The notes below the pieces were generated by a model that did no database searches, was not told the DNA's origin, and saw only the letters and a program-made list of their open reading frames with translations. A stretch of DNA of 49,971 bases from an uncultured Lachnospiraceae bacterium (GTDB lineage Bacteria; Bacillota; Clostridia; Lachnospirales; Lachnospiraceae), in contig ONBW01000026.1 of NCBI GenBank assembly GCA_900316165.1, positions 1 through 49,971 on the forward strand, given 5' to 3'. Position numbers and translations under genes: made by a program. Each line of letters opens with the position of its first letter. The stretch's first letter is position 1. This document shows, one piece after another, positions 34,758-42,697 of this stretch.

Positions 34758-35522
34758 CTATGATATATTATCACAAATCTCTTCCCTTTTCAAGAATTTT
34801 TTCTTTAATCTGTTGGAAAGTGAATCCTTTAGTCCCGGCAGAGCTTTTTTGAACAGATCCGGTCGAAGCGTTCTCGTGCGCTCGATGCTTTTTTCAAGGC
34901 GCCACTCCTCTACGAGCCTGTGATTTCCTGAAAGCAGGATTTCTGGAACCTTTCTGCCGTTCCACTCTTCAGGCCTCGTGTACTGCGGATACTCGAGTAA
35001 GTCATTTTCAAAGCTTTCTGTCTCAGCCGACTCCTGATTTCCCAAAACTCCCGGTAGGAGTCTCGCTATACAGTCTGTAATAACGCAGGCTGCGAGTTCT
35101 CCGCCTGTCAGGACAAAATCTCCTATCGAGATGTAGTCTGTCACAATCTCATCCAACACTCTCTGGTCTATTCCCTCATAGTGGCCGCAGAGTAAAATAA
35201 GCTGTGTCTCCTTCGAAAGATCTCTCGCTATCCCCTGATTAAACGTCCTTCCCTTTGGAGACATCGCTATGACCGGACAGTCGTGACCGATCTGCTCACG
35301 GATATGCTTATAGCAGTCGTATACCGGTTGAGCCTCCATTACCATTCCGGCTCCTCCACCAAATGGATAGTCGTCCACTCTTCCATGCTTATCATTTGAA
35401 AAATCACGGATATTTACGCAGGTAAGCTCTAATGAGCCATCATCGATAGCCCGGCCTGTAATACTCGTATGCAGGGTGTTTTCTACCATTTCAGGGAACA
35501 GAGTCATCACATAGATATGCAT
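34758..35522 (-). CDS. trmD: tRNA (guanine-N1)-methyltransferase
   Basis: Methylates G37 of tRNAs and prevents frameshifting. The 254-residue SPOUT enzyme has the knot segments GHYEGIDQRV and ISIGDFVLTGGELAACVITD, the NQESAETESFENDLLEYPQYTRP linker and a C-terminal helical domain. The ATG shares one base with the rimM stop (TGATG). Confidence 0.98.
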   Translation of the reverse strand: MHIYVMTLFPEMVENTLHTSITGRAIDDGSLELTCVNIRDFSNDKHGRVDDYPFGGGAGMVMEAQPVYDCYKHIREQIGHDCPVIAMSPKGRTFNQGIARDLSKETQLILLCGHYEGIDQRVLDEIVTDYISIGDFVLTGGELAACVITDCIARLLPGVLGNQESAETESFENDLLEYPQYTRPEEWNGRKVPEILLSGNHRLVEEWRLEKSIERTRTLRPDLFKKALPGLKDSLSNRLKKKFLKREEICDNIS

Positions 35523-36037
35523 CAGAGGTCCTCCAGTCCCGGAAGCAGATGCACCTTCATCTCGCCTGCTTCGGTATCAACAGAGAGGATGCATTCGTGG
35601 ATTGCAGGTATCATAATGGTTTTTCCTTCAGGAGTCTTAACCTCATAGACGTCATTTGCGGCGGTTGTGATGATATCGTTTACTTTTCCAAGGTCTCGTC
35701 CGGTATCATCAGATACCTTCATCCCGATTATATCCCCGATGAAATATTCACTGTCTCCTAGCTCTATTCCCTCGCTCCTTGGAATTCTTATCTCCGAGGT
35801 CCTTAGCTCATAGGCAGAGTCCATGTCGTCTATTTCCTCAAAGCCAAGGATGACCTGATTTTTGAAAAATTTGACCGACTTTACTGTAACTGTCTTCTCT
35901 TTTCCATTCTTATAGAGAGTTGCAGTTTTAAGCTTCTTGAATCTTTTCGGTTCATCAGTCGTAGGGAAAACCTTTACCTCTCCATGAACTCCATGTGTCG
36001 ATGTGACGACACCGATTTTCAGATAATCCTTGTCCAA
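35522..36037 (-). CDS. rimM: 16S rRNA processing protein RimM
   Basis: RimM helps mature the 30S head. The 171-residue protein has the N-terminal beta barrel (KIGVVTSTHGVHGEVKVFP) and the C-terminal PRC-barrel domain (IGMKVSDDTGRDLGKVNDII). The start is TTG at 36037, supported by AAAGGA seven bases upstream and by the usual N-terminal length. Confidence 0.96.
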   Translation of the reverse strand: MDKDYLKIGVVTSTHGVHGEVKVFPTTDEPKRFKKLKTATLYKNGKEKTVTVKSVKFFKNQVILGFEEIDDMDSAYELRTSEIRIPRSEGIELGDSEYFIGDIIGMKVSDDTGRDLGKVNDIITTAANDVYEVKTPEGKTIMIPAIHECILSVDTEAGEMKVHLLPGLEDL

Positions 36038-36084
36038 GAAAATGTCCTTTCGATTACTGCAGAAATTCTGCCATTACGTAAACA

Positions 36085-36106
36085 GGCGAAGTCTTATGAC
36101 TTCGCC
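36085..36106 (-). other. Perfect hairpin between khpA and rimM
   Basis: A 9-bp perfect stem GGCGAAGTC/GACTTCGCC with a 4-base loop. It has no U-run on either side, so it is not a canonical terminator; it could be a processing or mRNA-stability element. Confidence 0.6.
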
Positions 36107-36114
36107 CTTGATTT

Positions 36115-36351
36115 TCAGTCCTTATCCTCGATATCCACAAAAACTTTTTTGTCTGTGTCTGTCGCGGCAGATTTAACTACGGTACGGATAGCCTTTGCTA
36201 TACGTCCCTGCTTTCCGATAACCTTTCCCATATCAGAAGGGTCTACAGAAAGCACCAGCCTTATGGCCCTGTCATCCTCTGACTCAGTAACCACGACTTG
36301 ATCAGGATGATCGACTAAGGCGCGCGCTATCACTTCTACTAATTCTTTCAT
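36115..36351 (-). CDS. khpA: KH-domain RNA-binding protein KhpA (YlqC)
   Basis: The 78-residue single KH domain has the RNA-binding GxxG loop in MGKVIGKQGRIAKAIRT. KhpA-type proteins bind RNA, often with KhpB, and affect cell size and division in Firmicutes. Its place between rpsP and rimM is the conserved one. Confidence 0.94.
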   Translation of the reverse strand: MKELVEVIARALVDHPDQVVVTESEDDRAIRLVLSVDPSDMGKVIGKQGRIAKAIRTVVKSAATDTDKKVFVDIEDKD

Positions 36352-36392
36352 GCTAATTCACCCATTTCCCTGACAGGGAATCTTAAGAAAAA

Positions 36393-36635
36393 TTATTTCT
36401 CGATTCCGGAGTTCTTTAAGAGACGCTCTACTGTAGCTGTAGGTACGGCACCGTTCTTTAACCACTTCTTAGCGAGATCAGCGTCGATATTTACGGCAGC
36501 TGGCTCCTGGTTAGGATCGTATGTACCGATCTGCTCGATGAAACGTCCGTCTCTCGGTGATGATGATTCTGCAGCGATAATTCTGTAGAACGGATTCTTC
36601 TTCTTACCAATTCTTGTGAGTCTTAACTTTACCAT
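36393..36635 (-). CDS. rpsP: 30S ribosomal protein S16
   Basis: The 80-residue protein has the S16 signature [33 protein letters not shown]. The ATG at 36635 follows GGAGG with five bases between; the longer frame would place the ribosome binding site inside the gene. The 113-base gap to ffh (36636-36748) holds only a small AT-rich hairpin at 36721-36737 and no strong promoter. Confidence 0.98.
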   Translation of the reverse strand: MVKLRLTRIGKKKNPFYRIIAAESSSPRDGRFIEQIGTYDPNQEPAAVNIDADLAKKWLKNGAVPTATVERLLKNSGIEK

Positions 36636-36748
36636 GATTTCCTCCATTAAAATAAATATATACTCAAGCTTCCTACTGGGTTAATGTAAAAAGCATGATG
36701 TCCTTGAAAAAATAAACGACGATTATTGATGATAATCTATCTGCTGTA

Positions 36749-38107
36749 TCAGAAGCCAAATGGCAGCTTTCCGAAACCTCCGTGACGGCGGTTCTTCATC
36801 ATGCCAGGCATCTTTTTCATAAGCTTTGCTGACTCGTTAAACTGCTTTATGAAGCGGTTCACCTCAGCGATATCGAGTCCACAGCCCTTGGCTATCCTCT
36901 GCTTTCTGGATACAGATAAAAGCTTTGGATCAGATCTCTCCTCAGGTGTCATCGACATAATGATGGCCTCTGTCCTGGCAAGCTTCTTCTCATCTACCTG
37001 TCCCTTGAGCTGGTCCATCTGTCCTGCGGAAAGTCCCATTCCCGGGAGCATTCCAAGGAGACTTCCGATTCCACCCATTTTTTTCATCTGAGACATCGAT
37101 GTCAGATAATCGTTGAAATCAAAGCCCTTCTTAAAGACCTTCTGATTCAGCTTCTTGGCTTCTTCCTTATCGAACGAGTCCTGTGCCTTCTCTATAAGAG
37201 TAAGCATATCGCCCATTCCAAGGATTCTGCTGGCCATACGGTCCGGATGGAAAGGCTCTAAGTCTGAGAGCTTCTCGCCCATACCGACATAGAGAATCGG
37301 CTTTCCAGTAACAGCCCTGATAGATAGCGCTGCACCGCCTCTTGTGTCACCATCGAGCTTTGTAAGGATGACTCCGTCGATTCCAATCCTGTCATTAAAG
37401 GTAGATGCGACATTTACCGCATCCTGACCTGTCATAGCATCAACTACAAGGATGGTCTGATGAACCTCGACCTCTGCCTTAATCTGCTCAAGCTCTGCCA
37501 TCATGTCATCGTCTACATGAAGACGGCCAGCGGTATCAAGAATAACGACATTATGCTTATTCGCCTGTGCGTGTGAGATAGCAGCTTTTGCTATGTCGAC
37601 CGGCGAATGCTCGGTTCCCATCGCAAATACAGGTACATCCTGCTTTTCTCCGTTGACCTTCAGCTGGTCGATTGCGGCTGGTCTGTAGACATCACAGGCC
37701 ACAAGAAGCGGATGCTTGCCCTTAAGCTTCATTTTGCCAGCGAGCTTCGCAGCCGTTGTAGTTTTACCAGCACCCTGGAGTCCACACATCATGATCACTG
37801 TAATCGCCTGTCCTGGCTGATACTTTATCTCAGTGATCTCGGAGCCCATTAGAGAAGTGAGCTCCTCGTTTACGATCTTTATGACCGTCTGGGCCGGATT
37901 TAATCCTCCAAGCACATCACTTCCGACGCAGCGCTCTGTAATACGGTTCGTGAAGTCCTTTACGACGCGGAAATTAACGTCTGCCTCAAGCAGAGCCATC
38001 TTTACTTCCTTCATCGCCGCCTTAACGTCCTTTTCACTCAGCCGTCCCTTGCTGCGGAGGTTCTTGAAAACATTCTGAAGTTTTTCTGTCAGACTGTCAA
38101 ATGCCAT
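36749..38107 (-). CDS. ffh: Signal recognition particle protein Ffh
   Basis: Ffh binds SRP RNA and signal sequences of membrane proteins. The 452-residue protein has the helical N domain, the G domain with GLQGAGKTTTAAKL, the DTAGR and TKLDGD motifs, and a Met-rich M domain (GGIGSLLGMLPGMGLS ... MKKMPGMM). AGGTGG precedes the ATG. It follows ylxM by seven bases. Confidence 0.98.
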   Translation of the reverse strand: MAFDSLTEKLQNVFKNLRSKGRLSEKDVKAAMKEVKMALLEADVNFRVVKDFTNRITERCVGSDVLGGLNPAQTVIKIVNEELTSLMGSEITEIKYQPGQAITVIMMCGLQGAGKTTTAAKLAGKMKLKGKHPLLVACDVYRPAAIDQLKVNGEKQDVPVFAMGTEHSPVDIAKAAISHAQANKHNVVILDTAGRLHVDDDMMAELEQIKAEVEVHQTILVVDAMTGQDAVNVASTFNDRIGIDGVILTKLDGDTRGGAALSIRAVTGKPILYVGMGEKLSDLEPFHPDRMASRILGMGDMLTLIEKAQDSFDKEEAKKLNQKVFKKGFDFNDYLTSMSQMKKMGGIGSLLGMLPGMGLSAGQMDQLKGQVDEKKLARTEAIIMSMTPEERSDPKLLSVSRKQRIAKGCGLDIAEVNRFIKQFNESAKLMKKMPGMMKNRRHGGFGKLPFGF

Positions 38108-38114
38108 ATACCAC

Positions 38115-38429
38115 CTATAACTGCTTCATGATCTCTTCTGCCTTACTGTGGCAGAACTCGAGACTGTCACTTTCGGCGATTTCTTTCGCCAATGCCTGAA
38201 TCCTGGTGTACTCAGACAAAAGTCCAAGCTTCTCCTCGTAGCCACGCAGAAGCCTCGTGACACGGTGAATCATCTCACTGATACCCTGTCTAGACATCTG
38301 AAACTCCTCTGCCATCTCAGAAAGCGAGAGGTCTTCAAATGCGTAGTCTCTGTAAATCTCCTGCTGCTTTTCCGTCAGAAGCTCTCCATAGAAATCAAAG
38401 AGCAGTCCGTCATGTACCTTTTCTTCCAT
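38115..38429 (-). CDS. ylxM: YlxM/p13-like helix-turn-helix protein
   Basis: The 104-residue protein is of the YlxM type found before ffh in Firmicutes; it modulates SRP GTPase activity in the studied cases. The conserved start (LLFDFYGELLTEKQQEIYRDYAFEDLSLSEMAEE) and the sigma-factor-like helix-turn-helix are visible. The expected transcription start is only about four bases before the ATG, and the AGG before it is weak, so initiation may be close to leaderless. Confidence 0.94.
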   Translation of the reverse strand: MEEKVHDGLLFDFYGELLTEKQQEIYRDYAFEDLSLSEMAEEFQMSRQGISEMIHRVTRLLRGYEEKLGLLSEYTRIQALAKEIAESDSLEFCHSKAEEIMKQL

Positions 38430-38439
38430 AACCTGATAT

Positions 38440-38468
38440 AATATACTACGTTTCTAATCAGCTGTCAA
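38440..38468 (-). promoter_or_regulatory. Promoter of the ylxM-ffh operon
   Basis: Minus-strand -35 TTGACA (38463-38468), 17-base spacer, -10 TATATT (38440-38445), close to consensus. Predicted transcription start is near 38433. Confidence 0.85.
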
Positions 38469-38483
38469 GTATTTTTCTTGACA
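38463..38483. repeat. Perfect inverted repeat at the ylxM -35 box
   Basis: TGTCAAG (38463-38469) and CTTGACA (38477-38483) are separated by seven bases. One arm is the -35 box of the ylxM promoter; the other forms a TTGACA on the + strand without a matching -10. It could be an operator or a chance pair. Confidence 0.45.
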
Positions 38484-38552
38484 CCTCTTTTTGATATTCT
38501 CACGCACTCATTTTCCCAGTTTGTTTTCCCACACATTTTACAGAAAAAAATA

Positions 38553-38581
38553 TTGAGTACTTCCACTATATATGGTAAAAT
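38553..38581 (+). promoter_or_regulatory. Promoter of the + strand J-domain gene
   Basis: -35 TTGAGT (38553-38558), 17-base spacer, extended -10 TGGTAAAAT (-10 TAAAAT at 38576-38581). Transcription would start near 38588, about 20 bases before the upstream ORF. Confidence 0.75.
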
Positions 38582-38608
38582 AGGAGCCGTTTAGTGGAAA
38601 GTATTGTG

Positions 38609-38641
38609 ATGGCTGACTTTTTCAGGGGTGTCGGATCATAA
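38609..38641 (+). CDS. Upstream ORF of ten codons
   Basis: A short ORF encodes MADFFRGVGS and ends in TAA, whose last base is the first base of the next ATG (TAATG). It is preceded by GTGGAAAG. The first four residues match the start of the main protein (MADFRQ). It may couple or tune translation of the J-domain gene; that is inference. Confidence 0.5.
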   Translation: MADFFRGVGS

Positions 38642-40686
38642 TGGCGGACTTCAGGCAGCTCATAAGGGCATCGGAGCGCAAATATCCAAATCTTAATTAC
38701 CTAACAGATGATAGTGAAACCAGCAGGGAACTAGCTGGTGTTTTTGGCGTATCCGAAAATGAAATACCACTCGTCTGCACAGTCCAAAAGGCAGATGACC
38801 TTTCACTCTCATTCAACAAAAATGTACTGATAACAGACACCTTTGTACTGATAAAAGATGGCAGTAAGCCTGTAATGCGCATGCCGCTCTCTCAGCTCCA
38901 CTGTGTGCTGATATCCTATAACAGCAGACAGAAGAAAGTACTTTTTATCACACCATCAGGCCGGATAGAGCTCTACACCCCTAAAATGATATTTAAGGAC
39001 AGAGTTTCATTTGAGCTCTACAGCCTTCTTATAACACTTCAAAGCACTCTGATAAACGAAATCCCTGCACTTAAAGAGAGCTACTATCACACTTTAGATG
39101 CTCTCTCATCATATGTGCAGTCCTGTTTTAAAAATCAGGCCTATCTATCCGATGAGAACCGAGAGCTTTTAAACGAAATCCTTAAGACCGACCCGAATAA
39201 CCTGATAGCAGGCATGGTCTTAAAAGAGGATAACTACAGGACATTCGAATCACATACCGAAATACAGGCTCACGAGAGCGAGTTTTTCTCGAACTATCTC
39301 GACCTGATAGCCTCTGACTACTCTCCAAAGTTCTATCAAACTATGATAAAGGCGTACAGCCGACTTCTCGCAAAGGAAAATCTGCCACTCAAAGAGGCAT
39401 ACCTGCTCTGCGTTCTTGCTCTTCGAATGAATGATGAACAGACAGAGCTTTTGTATAAGAGAATAAAGACTTATCTGACTAAAAGCCAGAAGCAGTTCGT
39501 TCATTTTCTCTCAGCCCGTGCCTCCCGTGAAAAAATGGATCTCTGCATGTCATCGATTCTTACCGGCAGAATGCCTTCGAGTGCAGAGTATAGTTCGACC
39601 GATGATATGGGCTTTGACTGTCTGCATTACTGCCTGATCCTTGAAGAAAAGGAAATGGTATCCACCCTCCTGAAAGAGAAGAATTGGGGCGAAGGCGAAC
39701 CACAGAATGCAGTAGGCCTTGCCAGCAGTTTCTATAACTATTTCTTCCTGGCAGCCTGGCACTTTAATGATACCCTGTTTCTAAAAGAAGTCTTCTTATA
39801 CACGAGAAGTGAAGCTTACGAAAGCTATAAGACCCTGAAGCGTATTTCATCACTTTTCGATATAGCAGAATCGAGACTATCCCTTGTAAAAAGCAGGCTG
39901 GCCACCACAATCGAGAAAAAGCATATGGCACTGCACTCGAGCGACCCGTCATCATATAATGACTACGAACAGACTGCGACATCACTTCTTGAAGAAAAAG
40001 CTGACATAGAGCTCGAGATAGAAACCCTCAAAAAATGGAAGCAGGACGCCGAATGCGGGCTCGATATCCTGTTTAAGAAAGCCCTCTCTGATGCAAAGGA
40101 AATGCTTTCAGTACTTGAATCAACCCCTCACCCAATGGTAAAGTACATGCTTCGTTCTCTGCAATCACCAGAGACTTTTATTGCCCTCCACGCTCAGACA
40201 CCTGATACCTACTATCTCCTTAAATACAGAGGTCTGTCATTTATCGGAACAAACGATAAGGACTTAGGAAGCGTTCCATTCTCTTGGATTCTCGAGCACG
40301 AGAAGGAAGACCGTGAACGATTCTTCAAAACGGTTACTCCACCTGTCAGAAATCCATGGCTTGACTTCAGGAAAAAAGCAAAGGAACAGGAAGAGCGCCG
40401 CAAAGCTGAGGAACGCAGAAAAGCCGAAGAGCAAAACAACTCAGAGTACAGTCGCTCAGAATACGGAAATTCTAAATACGAGGATGAAACAGCCAAAGAG
40501 AATACCAACATCTCAAAGATACACTGGTTCTCTGAAGCCGCCATTCACGATGACAGCGTTCTCAAAAAAGAGTATCATCTGCTTATAAAACGCTATCACC
40601 CTGATGAAACCGGAAACAACGAGGGCCTTGAAAAACTAAAAGAAATAATCGAAGAAAAAGATATGATCCTGCGCCAGGCCCAGTAA
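38641..40686 (+). CDS. PH-like, coiled-coil and C-terminal J-domain protein
   Basis: The only + strand gene of the window encodes a 681-residue soluble protein. Residues about 40-135 look like a bacterial PH-type beta domain (NVLITDTFVLIKDG ... KKVLFITPSGRIELY). A long helical middle follows, with a coiled coil at about 410-470, a Lys/Glu/Arg-rich helix near 575-600 and a C-terminal J-like segment with the HPD tripeptide at 653-655 (IKRYHPDETGNN). The J domain is short and ends soon after helix III. A J domain usually stimulates DnaK; the rest could target it. I do not recognise the full architecture. Confidence 0.82.
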   Translation: MADFRQLIRASERKYPNLNYLTDDSETSRELAGVFGVSENEIPLVCTVQKADDLSLSFNKNVLITDTFVLIKDGSKPVMRMPLSQLHCVLISYNSRQKKVLFITPSGRIELYTPKMIFKDRVSFELYSLLITLQSTLINEIPALKESYYHTLDALSSYVQSCFKNQAYLSDENRELLNEILKTDPNNLIAGMVLKEDNYRTFESHTEIQAHESEFFSNYLDLIASDYSPKFYQTMIKAYSRLLAKENLPLKEAYLLCVLALRMNDEQTELLYKRIKTYLTKSQKQFVHFLSARASREKMDLCMSSILTGRMPSSAEYSSTDDMGFDCLHYCLILEEKEMVSTLLKEKNWGEGEPQNAVGLASSFYNYFFLAAWHFNDTLFLKEVFLYTRSEAYESYKTLKRISSLFDIAESRLSLVKSRLATTIEKKHMALHSSDPSSYNDYEQTATSLLEEKADIELEIETLKKWKQDAECGLDILFKKALSDAKEMLSVLESTPHPMVKYMLRSLQSPETFIALHAQTPDTYYLLKYRGLSFIGTNDKDLGSVPFSWILEHEKEDRERFFKTVTPPVRNPWLDFRKKAKEQEERRKAEERRKAEEQNNSEYSRSEYGNSKYEDETAKENTNISKIHWFSEAAIHDDSVLKKEYHLLIKRYHPDETGNNEGLEKLKEIIEEKDMILRQAQ

Positions 40687-40724
40687 AAAACGGCCAGGCA
40701 CATAATCAAATATATAAAAAACAC

Positions 40725-40751
40725 AAAGCCGGCAAATCGTATGCCGGCTTT
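40725..40751. terminator. Shared hairpin between convergent genes
   Basis: A perfect 10-bp stem AAAGCCGGCA/TGCCGGCTTT (40725-40734 and 40742-40751) with a 7-base loop. On the minus strand it is followed by a T-rich stretch (TTTGTGTTTTTTATAT), fitting termination of recA-recX. On the + strand only a short T run follows, so it is weaker for the J-domain gene. Confidence 0.8.
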
Positions 40752-40764
40752 AATAAATCAATAT

Positions 40765-41376
40765 CTAATCCACTCTGCTCATCGCCTCTCTCACCCTGTC
40801 ATACTCAAATCCCCTGCCAAGAAGAAACCTTATGATCCGTGACTTCTCTTTCGCGTCAGTCTCAGACGGATCGTAGTGCTTCTTCTCGAGAAGCCTAATA
40901 ATCTTCGACTCCTCGCTCGTAAGAAGAGCCTCATCAAGGCACTCTTCTATAATCTCCTTATCGATACCCTTCCTGAGGAGGTCCTCAGTAAGGCGCCTTC
41001 TGCTCTTCTTCTCCTGGTGGAAGTAGATGAAGTTCGCAGCGTATCTCCTGTCGTCTACATAACCATATGAGGCAGCATAGTCAATAGCTGCATCTGCGAT
41101 ATCAGCCGGATACCCGGATGAAGTGAGCTTCATATAGAGGTCTGCTCTCGTCCTGTCCTGCTTCTCCAATAGATGAAGGCAGCGCTTCTTCGCTCTCGGA
41201 AGAAGAATATCATTTCTGATATGAGAGAAGGTCTCCTCACTTAAAAAGCCATCTACCTCAAGCTCAGGCATCCGCCTGATCTCCCCGGCATAGAGCACAA
41301 AGGACTCGCCGGTATCAAGACGGATACGCTTTCTCTTCTTCGAAGCCGGAAGCGGTTCAATGCTTACTATCTGCAT
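40765..41376 (-). CDS. recX: Regulatory protein RecX
   Basis: RecX binds and limits RecA filaments. The 203-residue helical-repeat protein shows the typical ALHLLEKQDRTRADLYMKL-type first repeat, the YGYVDDRRYAANFI segment and the C-terminal LLGRGFEYDRVREAM repeat. It starts seven bases after recA with a weak ribosome binding site, so it is made at a lower level from the recA transcript. Confidence 0.94.
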   Translation of the reverse strand: MQIVSIEPLPASKKRKRIRLDTGESFVLYAGEIRRMPELEVDGFLSEETFSHIRNDILLPRAKKRCLHLLEKQDRTRADLYMKLTSSGYPADIADAAIDYAASYGYVDDRRYAANFIYFHQEKKSRRRLTEDLLRKGIDKEIIEECLDEALLTSEESKIIRLLEKKHYDPSETDAKEKSRIIRFLLGRGFEYDRVREAMSRVD

Positions 41377-41383
41377 CAGACAC

Positions 41384-42457
41384 TTACGCTTTCTCTTCCT
41401 TCTCTACTGAAACATCTGAAGAACTACCGGAAGCTGATGCATCCGAATCATCAGCATCAAGACCGTAATGAGCTCTGATAAGCTTCGTTACATCCTCCAT
41501 CACATCAGGATGCTCTGCCAGATAAGCCTTGGCGTTCTCACGGCCCTGGCCGATCTTATCGCCCTGGTAAGCATACCATGCACCAGACTTCTGGATAATA
41601 TCGAGATTCGAAGCGAGGTCTAAGACATCGCCCTCCTTTGAGATTCCCTTACCGAACATGATATCAAACTCAGCTTCCTTAAACGGAGGAGCGACCTTAT
41701 TCTTAACGACCTTAATCCTCGTACGGTTTCCGATGACCTCACCCTGCTGCTTGATAGCCTCGATACGGCGGACATCGAGACGGACTGAAGCGTAGAACTT
41801 TAACGCCCTGCCACCTGTAGTAGTCTCAGGATTTCCGAACATGACACCGATTTTCTCACGGAGCTGGTTGATAAAGATAACGATACAATTACTTCTGCTG
41901 ATAGCTGAAGTGAGCTTTCTCAATGCCTGTGACATAAGTCTCGCCTGAAGACCTACGTGTGAATCACCCATGTCACCCTCAATCTCAGCCTTCGGTACAA
42001 GGGCTGCAACTGAGTCGACAACTATGATATCTACAGCGCCGCTTCTAACCATGGTCTCTGTGATCTCAAGAGCCTGCTCACCGCTGTCCGGCTGTGAGAT
42101 GTAGAGGTTATCGATATCTACACCGATGTTCTTCGCGTATACCGGATCAAGAGCATGCTCAGCATCGATGAATCCTGCGATACCGCCACGCTTCTGAGTC
42201 TCTGCAACACAGTGAAGAGCCACTGTAGTCTTTCCTGAAGACTCAGGTCCATAAATCTCAATGATTCTTCCCTTCGGAAGACCACCCTGTCCAAGGGCTA
42301 TATCAAGGCTTATAGAACCAGTAGGAATCGTCTCGACCTTCATCTGGTTCGTATTATCTCCAAGTCTCATGACAGAACCTCTGCCATACTGCTTCTCTAT
42401 CTGTGAAATAGCTGCATCTAATGCCTTAAGCTTATCCTCTTTAACGTCCTTTGCCAT
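41384..42457 (-). CDS. recA: Recombinase RecA
   Basis: RecA performs homologous strand exchange and triggers the SOS response. The 357-residue protein has Walker [10 protein letters not shown], the Walker B region [12 protein letters not shown], the L1 and L2 loops ([24 protein letters not shown] and the [21 protein letters not shown] region) and an acidic, Ser/Asp-rich C-terminal tail. Its promoter carries a degenerate SOS-like half site. Confidence 0.99.
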   Translation of the reverse strand: MAKDVKEDKLKALDAAISQIEKQYGRGSVMRLGDNTNQMKVETIPTGSISLDIALGQGGLPKGRIIEIYGPESSGKTTVALHCVAETQKRGGIAGFIDAEHALDPVYAKNIGVDIDNLYISQPDSGEQALEITETMVRSGAVDIIVVDSVAALVPKAEIEGDMGDSHVGLQARLMSQALRKLTSAISRSNCIVIFINQLREKIGVMFGNPETTTGGRALKFYASVRLDVRRIEAIKQQGEVIGNRTRIKVVKNKVAPPFKEAEFDIMFGKGISKEGDVLDLASNLDIIQKSGAWYAYQGDKIGQGRENAKAYLAEHPDVMEDVTKLIRAHYGLDADDSDASASGSSSDVSVEKEEKA

Positions 42458-42498
42458 CTGTTCTCTCCAATCGAAAAAATGTTTGTTTTATGGATTCT

Positions 42499-42527
42499 AT
42501 AATAGAACATATTATCTATTTTGTCAA
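42499..42527 (-). promoter_or_regulatory. recA promoter with degenerate SOS-like box
   Basis: Minus-strand -35 TTGACA (42522-42527), 17-base spacer, -10 TATTAT (42499-42504). Inside the spacer, 42505-42516 reads GATAATATGTTC on the minus strand, which matches one half of the Gram-positive LexA box GAAC-N4-GTTC and misses two bases in the other half. A second dyad TTCTAT/ATAGAA (42495-42507) covers the -10 box. Confidence 0.7.
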
Positions 42528-42555
42528 TAGTTGTCTGCATAAAAAAATACTAGCA

Positions 42556-42593
42556 TATAAAAAAATCCGGGACAATACGAACTGCCCGGATTT
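42556..42593 (-). terminator. Intrinsic terminator upstream of recA
   Basis: A 9-bp stem AAATCCGGG/CCCGGATTT (42563-42571 and 42585-42593). On the minus strand it continues into TTTTTTTATATG; on the + strand into TTTAATTATTTTTT. It probably ends the HD-GYP/prfC transcript and insulates recA. Confidence 0.85.
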
Positions 42594-42616
42594 AATTATT
42601 TTTTAATGAAATTTAT

Positions 42617-42642
42617 CATTTGTTAATAAAAATAAACAAATG
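42617..42642. repeat. AT-rich hairpin downstream of prfC
   Basis: A perfect 8-bp dyad CATTTGTT/AACAAATG with a 10-base loop. It is GC-poor. A third, bulged GC hairpin (AAGCCCGCT/AGCGGCTT) lies near 42668-42688. The 240-base gap 42458-42697 contains no gene. Confidence 0.5.
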
Positions 42643-42697
42643 ATTAAGAAATTATAAACTCACCAAAGCCCGCTTAAACAGCGGCTTAGAGCACTTT

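Noticed and set aside
36721-36737. Hairpin GATTAT/ATAATC after ffh as a terminator
   Set aside because: Only six weak pairs, and the T-rich stretch starts several bases later; rpsP is probably read from the same transcript.
38477-38482. + strand TTGACA as a promoter for the J-domain gene
   Set aside because: No -10 box occurs 16-18 bases downstream; the site at 38553-38581 is much better.
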